This document shows, piece after piece, positions 7,274-10,000 of a stretch of DNA of 10,000 nt. The translations under genes and the position numbers were made by a program. The notes under the pieces were generated by a model. The model did no database searches and was not told the DNA's origin. It saw only the letters and a program-made list of their open reading frames with translations. Source of the stretch: Kiritimatiellota bacterium (GTDB lineage Bacteria; Verrucomicrobiota; Kiritimatiellia; JAAZAB01); the NCBI GenBank assembly GCA_008636095.1, contig VSJD01000354.1:1-10000 (forward strand), read 5' to 3'. Each line of letters opens with the position of its first letter. Positions within the stretch are counted from its first letter, which is position 1.

Positions 7274-7681
7274 ATGAAAGCAATATATATTATCGATGAT
7301 GACCGGAATATCGTTGAAGCCATGAGCATTGTTCTCGAGGCCCATGGCTATGAAGTGGCGGCTCAATATGATGAGGAAAATGTCATTGAGAATCTTATCA
7401 CCCACAAGCCAGACCTGGTAATTCTGGATGTTATATTTCCTCAGAATCCAAGCGCCGGCTTTGATATTGCCCGGCAAATAAAGAACAACCAGGCAACGGC
7501 GGCTATCCCGATTATCATGCTTTCGGCAATCAACGAAAAAGGAGTCTATGCCGGCACATTTTCAAATAATGACCGGGACAATGCCTGGCTGCCGGTCGAA
7601 GAATTCATTGAGAAACCAATAAAAAACAACCAGCTGTTGCAGAAGGTCAAAGCTGTCCTTGAAAAAAAAGCGCCCGCCTAA
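7274..7681 (+). CDS. Stand-alone receiver-domain response regulator
   Basis: A 135-residue, CheY-like single receiver domain that should accept phosphate from a histidine kinase, most likely the divergent neighbour. The acidic triad D8-D9-D10 (IIDDD), phospho-acceptor D52 (VILDVIFP), Ser84 as the conserved hydroxyl residue (IIMLSA) and K114 (FIEKP) are all present, so it should be phosphorylatable. It has no DNA-binding or enzymatic output domain; the protein ends at 135 with a short Lys-rich tail. The segment after the acceptor (PQNPSAGFD) and the insert before the lysine (NNDRDNAWLPVEEF) are longer than in CheY and may form a specific contact surface. The ATG has AAGGG seven bases upstream. 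How it controls anything is not visible; protein-protein output or a phosphorelay is inferred. Confidence 0.93.
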   Translation: MKAIYIIDDDRNIVEAMSIVLEAHGYEVAAQYDEENVIENLITHKPDLVILDVIFPQNPSAGFDIARQIKNNQATAAIPIIMLSAINEKGVYAGTFSNNDRDNAWLPVEEFIEKPIKNNQLLQKVKAVLEKKAPA

Positions 7682-7953
7682 TAGCCGCACCTTGACCTGA
7701 ATGATATCAGCTGTTGTCCCGCCATCTACCGCTTGATCTGCGTAGCCTCCTGGCGAAGCAGAGTCTGTCGTCCCACCGTCGCACAAGCGCCATGGTGGGC
7801 CGGCCGTCATCCATATTCAGCCTACGGCCCACGGTCCACGATCTACGGCCTGACTACAATCTGACTTTAGGATTGCTCTTCGGGGAGCGCATGTGTATTT
7901 TTTGGGTATTTACGGTTCATTGGCACATAATGACGGATTGAGGAATACGGTTT
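7682..7953. other. 272-bp gene-free stretch upstream of leuC with repeat-like sequence
   Basis: No supportable gene. From about 7713 to 7800 the sequence has the look of a decayed dispersed repeat: TTGTCCCGCC (7713 region) and TCGTCCCACC (7769-7778) are near copies, and CCCACC (7772-7777) pairs with GGTGGG (7794-7799) across a 16-nt loop. Heptamer tandem units follow at 7822-7849. The last 60 bases run into the leuC ribosome site GAGGAA (7940-7945). I see no leucine-rich leader peptide, T-box or clear terminator, and no strong promoter. Confidence 0.5.
7822..7849. repeat. Degenerate heptamer tandem repeat (4 units, CYACGRY)
   Basis: Four consecutive 7-base units: CTACGGC, CCACGGT, CCACGAT, CTACGGC. 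Only positions 2, 6 and 7 vary. The unit length equals that of the AATCGAA repeat near leuD, though the sequence differs. It lies about 105 bp before the leuC start. Confidence 0.6.
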
Positions 7954-9252
7954 ATGAGTATGACGATTACGGAAAAAATCCTGGCGCGGGCAGCGGATAA
8001 GGCCGTGGTAATGCCGGGTGAGAATATCTGGGTCAAGGCCGACATCCTGCTGACCCACGATATCTGCGGCCCGGGCACAATCGGCGTCTTTCAGCGCGAG
8101 TTCGGCCGTGATGCCAAGGTCTGGGACCGCGAGCGGGTGGTTATCATTCCCGATCATTTTATCTTTACTAAAGACGAAATGTCCCATCGCAACGTGGAAG
8201 GCCTGCGGACCTTTGCCCGCGAACAGGCGCTGCCCTATTTTTACGATCCCGGCACGCCGACCTACAAGGGCGTCTGCCACGTGGCCCTTCCGCAGGAAGG
8301 CCACGTCCGGCCCGGCGAGGTGATTTTCGGCACGGACTCGCATACCTGCACACATGGGGCCCTGGGCGCTTTTGCCACGGGCATTGGTAACACCGACGCC
8401 GGCTTCTTGATGGGCACGGGCAAATTGCTGATCAAGGTACCGCCGACGCTCCGGTTCACGGTCAACGGGCTCAAGCCGGATTACATTATGGGCAAGGATA
8501 TCATCTTGCGCATCATCGGCGATATCGGGTTCGAAGGGGCCACCTATTGCGCCATGGAATTCCGCGGGGACGCCATCGCGGCGCTGGCCATCGAGGAGCG
8601 CATGACGATCTGCAACATGGCCATCGAGGCCGGCGGCAAGAATGGCATCATCGCCCCGGACGAAAAAACACTGGCCTATGTGCGTGCACGCACGTCGAAA
8701 CCCTTCGCGCCGCTGTTCAGCGATCCCGATTGCGCCGTCGCAAAGGATTATACTTACGATGTCTCCACCTTTGAGCCGTGCGTGGCCAAGCCCCACTCGC
8801 CCGCCGAGTATGCCCCGGCGCGCGAACTCAAGGACGTCAAACTTGACCGCGCCTATATCGGTTCGTGCACGGGCGGCAAGCTGACCGATTTTATCGCCGC
8901 GGCCGTGATTCTGCAGGGCAAACGGGTCAGCGTGGACACGTTCCTCGTGCCGGCCACCCAGGAAGTGGCCTCTGGTCTCGAAACGGAGAAGATCAACGAC
9001 GAGGCGCTGACGCATATTTTCAAGAACGCCGGGTGCCTGGATATTGCCCCACCCTCGTGCGCCGCCTGCCTGGGCGGGCCGCCGGATACCTTTGGGCGCA
9101 CGCACGGCCGCGAGGTGGTCATCAGTACGACTAACCGGAATTTCCTCGGGCGGATGGGCTCGAAGGACGCGCCGATCTACCTAGCCTCGCCCCTGACGGT
9201 GGCAGCCTCGGCCGTAACCGGCCACATCACCGACCCGCGGGAGTTTCTCTGA
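7954..9252 (+). CDS. leuC: 3-isopropylmalate dehydratase large subunit
   Basis: Catalytic large subunit of the aconitase-family enzyme that isomerises 2-isopropylmalate to 3-isopropylmalate in leucine biosynthesis, working with LeuD. The 432-residue protein has the [4Fe-4S] cysteine in IGSCTGGK (C305) and the CxxC pair C369/C372 (PPSCAACLGG), plus DHFIFTKDE (67-75), FGTDSHTCTHGALG (125-138), EAGGKNG (225-231) and STTNRNFLGRMG (391-402). These are the usual aconitase-fold active-site stretches. It lacks the C-terminal swivel domain, which is carried by LeuD. The wording of the motifs (VWDRERVVIIPDH, SCTGGK, ACLGGPPDT, ASALTG-like end, TDPREFL) resembles plant-plastid and PVC-group enzymes, from memory. 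GAGGAA eight bases upstream supports the start; M3 at 7960 is an alternative. leuD does not follow directly: a four-helix-bundle gene lies between. Homoaconitase-type activity is a less likely alternative. Confidence 0.93.
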   Translation: MSMTITEKILARAADKAVVMPGENIWVKADILLTHDICGPGTIGVFQREFGRDAKVWDRERVVIIPDHFIFTKDEMSHRNVEGLRTFAREQALPYFYDPGTPTYKGVCHVALPQEGHVRPGEVIFGTDSHTCTHGALGAFATGIGNTDAGFLMGTGKLLIKVPPTLRFTVNGLKPDYIMGKDIILRIIGDIGFEGATYCAMEFRGDAIAALAIEERMTICNMAIEAGGKNGIIAPDEKTLAYVRARTSKPFAPLFSDPDCAVAKDYTYDVSTFEPCVAKPHSPAEYAPARELKDVKLDRAYIGSCTGGKLTDFIAAAVILQGKRVSVDTFLVPATQEVASGLETEKINDEALTHIFKNAGCLDIAPPSCAACLGGPPDTFGRTHGREVVISTTNRNFLGRMGSKDAPIYLASPLTVAASAVTGHITDPREFL

Positions 9253-9279
9253 ATTTGCGATTTTCGATTTCCGATTAAC
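9253..9279 (-). repeat. Left heptamer repeat (3 degenerate units, inverted), abutting leuC stop
   Basis: Read on the minus strand: TAATCGG-AA, then ATCGAAA, then ATCGCAA, then ATT; that is, three 7-base units at 9255-9275 with a short terminus on each side. It begins at the base after the leuC TGA. It is the inverted counterpart of the repeat at 9690-9731: both begin TAATCGG and end AATT, and the right copy has two more units. Confidence 0.75.
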
Positions 9280-9312
9280 AAAAAGTCGGCGTAATGTAAG
9301 AGAAGTAGATAT

Positions 9313-9669
9313 ATGGACGAAAACGAGTTAAAACAGCGCACAAAACAATTTGCGCTTCGAGTGATTAAACTGGCCGGATCGTTGCCGGGCAATTTTATTG
9401 CACGAATCATAGGTTCGCAACTCGTGCGAGCTGGCACTTCGGTGGGCGCAAATTATCGCGCGGCCTGCCGCGCACGATCCCAAGCCGAATTCATTGCCAA
9501 GTTGGGTATAGTCGAGGAAGAAGCTGATGAAAGCAGTTATTGGATGGAACTTATTATAGAAGCCAAGCTTGTTGCTCCCGCGCGAACTCAGCCACTGCTG
9601 ACAGAATCAAACGAAATTTTAGCCATAATATCCGCTTCCAGACGAACAGCGAAGCGCAATGCTTCATAA
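9313..9669 (+). CDS. Four-helix-bundle protein (S23 / intervening-sequence-protein type)
   Basis: A 118-residue, largely helical protein of the 'four helix bundle protein' family (TIGR02436-like; related to proteins encoded in 23S rRNA intervening sequences and, structurally, to the Avd accessory protein of diversity-generating retroelements). The family marks are LKQRTKQFALRVIKLAGSLP (6-25), the RAGTSVGANYRAACRARS stretch (about 39-56) and GIVEEEADESSYWMELI (about 65-81). The C-terminus is basic (SRRTAKRNAS). Its molecular role is not established; nucleic-acid binding has been proposed for relatives. It interrupts the leuC-leuD pair, starting 60 bp after leuC and ending 17 bp before leuD. 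It is bracketed by inverted heptamer repeats, which suggests it arrived as a small cassette. A weak ribosome site (GAGAAG, 9300-9305) precedes the ATG. Confidence 0.9.
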   Translation: MDENELKQRTKQFALRVIKLAGSLPGNFIARIIGSQLVRAGTSVGANYRAACRARSQAEFIAKLGIVEEEADESSYWMELIIEAKLVAPARTQPLLTESNEILAIISASRRTAKRNAS

Positions 9670-9686
9670 ACTTCAGAGGAACATAT

Positions 9687-10000
9687 ATGGATAATCGGCA
9701 ATCGAAAATCGAAAATCGAAAATCGAAAATTATCCGAAGTTTGGTCTACGTGGTCGGCGACAATATTGACACAGACCAGATTATTCCGGCCCAGCATCTT
9801 AACCTGGTGCCCACGATTCCGGCGGAATACCGCAAGCTGGGTGCACTGGCCCTGAGCGGCCTGCCAGCCGACTATCCGCCGTTTATCAAGAGCGGAGCCG
9901 GGCAGGCGGAATATGGGATTATCGTGGCTGGACGTAACTTCGGGTGCGGTTCCTCGCGCGAGCATGCGCCCATTGCCCTGGGCGCCGCCGGTATCCGGGC
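9687..10000 (+). CDS. leuD: 3-isopropylmalate dehydratase small subunit (C-terminus beyond window)
   Basis: Swivel-domain partner of LeuC; 104 codons are visible of about 165-200 expected. GDNIDTDQIIP (24-34) and the GRNFGCGSSREHAP active-site stretch (82-95, SSRE at 89-92) identify it. The substrate-loop region after IIPA reads HLNLVPT (37-43), where plant and PVC LeuD proteins have YLTLVP-like sequence and archaeal enzymes have YLRT or YLVx (from memory). The ATG at 9687 has GAGGA (9676-9680) six bases upstream, so it is well supported. However, it places about 17 residues before the usual family start, and these are encoded by the heptamer repeat and read as SKIENRK-type peptide. A downstream in-frame TTG at 9741 would give a more normal N-terminus but has no clear ribosome site. 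The gene should be co-transcribed with leuC through the four-helix-bundle gene. Confidence 0.92.
   Translation, partial: MDNRQSKIENRKSKIIRSLVYVVGDNIDTDQIIPAQHLNLVPTIPAEYRKLGALALSGLPADYPPFIKSGAGQAEYGIIVAGRNFGCGSSREHAPIALGAAGIR
9690..9731 (+). repeat. Right heptamer repeat (AATCGAA x4 plus one variant unit) inside leuD 5' end
   Basis: TAATCGGCA leads into four perfect tandem copies of AATCGAA (9700-9727), ending in AATT. Counted in the ATCGAAA register there are five units at 9694-9728, the first being the variant ATCGGCA. The heptamer has no stop in any frame and three copies make 21 bases, read as SKIENRK. It is the inverse of the repeat at 9253-9279. Confidence 0.85.

Noticed and set aside
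7867..9105. 412-codon open frame on the minus strand across leuC
   Set aside because: Antisense shadow of leuC in GC-rich DNA; its product is Arg/Gly/His-rich with no family features, while the plus frame shows complete LeuC motifs.
9690..9731. Heptamer array as a CRISPR
   Set aside because: Units are 7 bp and contiguous, with no spacers; it is a simple tandem repeat.
9588..9965. 125-codon minus-strand open frame over the leuD start
   Set aside because: Antisense to leuD and the heptamer repeat; the heptamer has no stops in any frame, which explains the open frame.

Overview
The window looks like chromosomal DNA from a Gram-negative, probably uncultured bacterium. A tripartite metal-efflux system with an outer-membrane channel requires two membranes. 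The isopropylmalate dehydratase resembles the Planctomycetes/Verrucomicrobia/Lentisphaerae and plant-plastid type more than the enterobacterial or archaeal types. Heptameric tandem repeats of the AATCGAA kind next to a four-helix-bundle gene fit the PVC superphylum (for example Kiritimatiellota or Lentisphaerota). This placement rests on recalled family resemblance, so it is tentative.

Left part (about 1-5640, all minus strand): a heavy-metal efflux operon read from right to left. A plausible promoter (5611-5639) precedes a small secreted Cys-rich protein (5159-5596). Next come a TolC/CzcC-like outer-membrane channel (3668-5038), a CzcB/CusB-like membrane-fusion lipoprotein with a Cys/His metal-binding segment (2262-3650), and a CzcA/CusA-like RND pump (1-2249, C-terminal part cut off by the window edge). 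The last three genes are tightly packed (12-17 nt gaps) with good ribosome sites, so they should make one envelope-spanning exporter of divalent or monovalent metal ions.

Middle part (about 5640-7950): a 327-bp gap with a 124-bp palindrome-bounded dispersed repeat, followed by a two-component pair arranged back to back. The kinase (5967-7154, minus) is soluble, with an N-terminal Rossmann-type nucleotide-binding domain fused to a HisKA/HATPase core. The regulator (7274-7681, plus) is a lone receiver domain. Between the regulator and leuC lies a 272-bp gene-free stretch with repeat-like sequence, including four degenerate 7-bp tandem units.

Right part (7954-10000, plus): leuC (large subunit of 3-isopropylmalate dehydratase) and the start of leuD (small subunit). 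The two are separated by a gene for a four-helix-bundle (S23/IVP-type) protein. That gene is bracketed by inverted copies of one heptamer repeat; the left copy abuts the leuC stop codon, and the right copy lies inside the leuD reading frame and encodes an N-terminal extension. This cassette-like arrangement and the Rossmann-kinase fusion are the most interesting items here.
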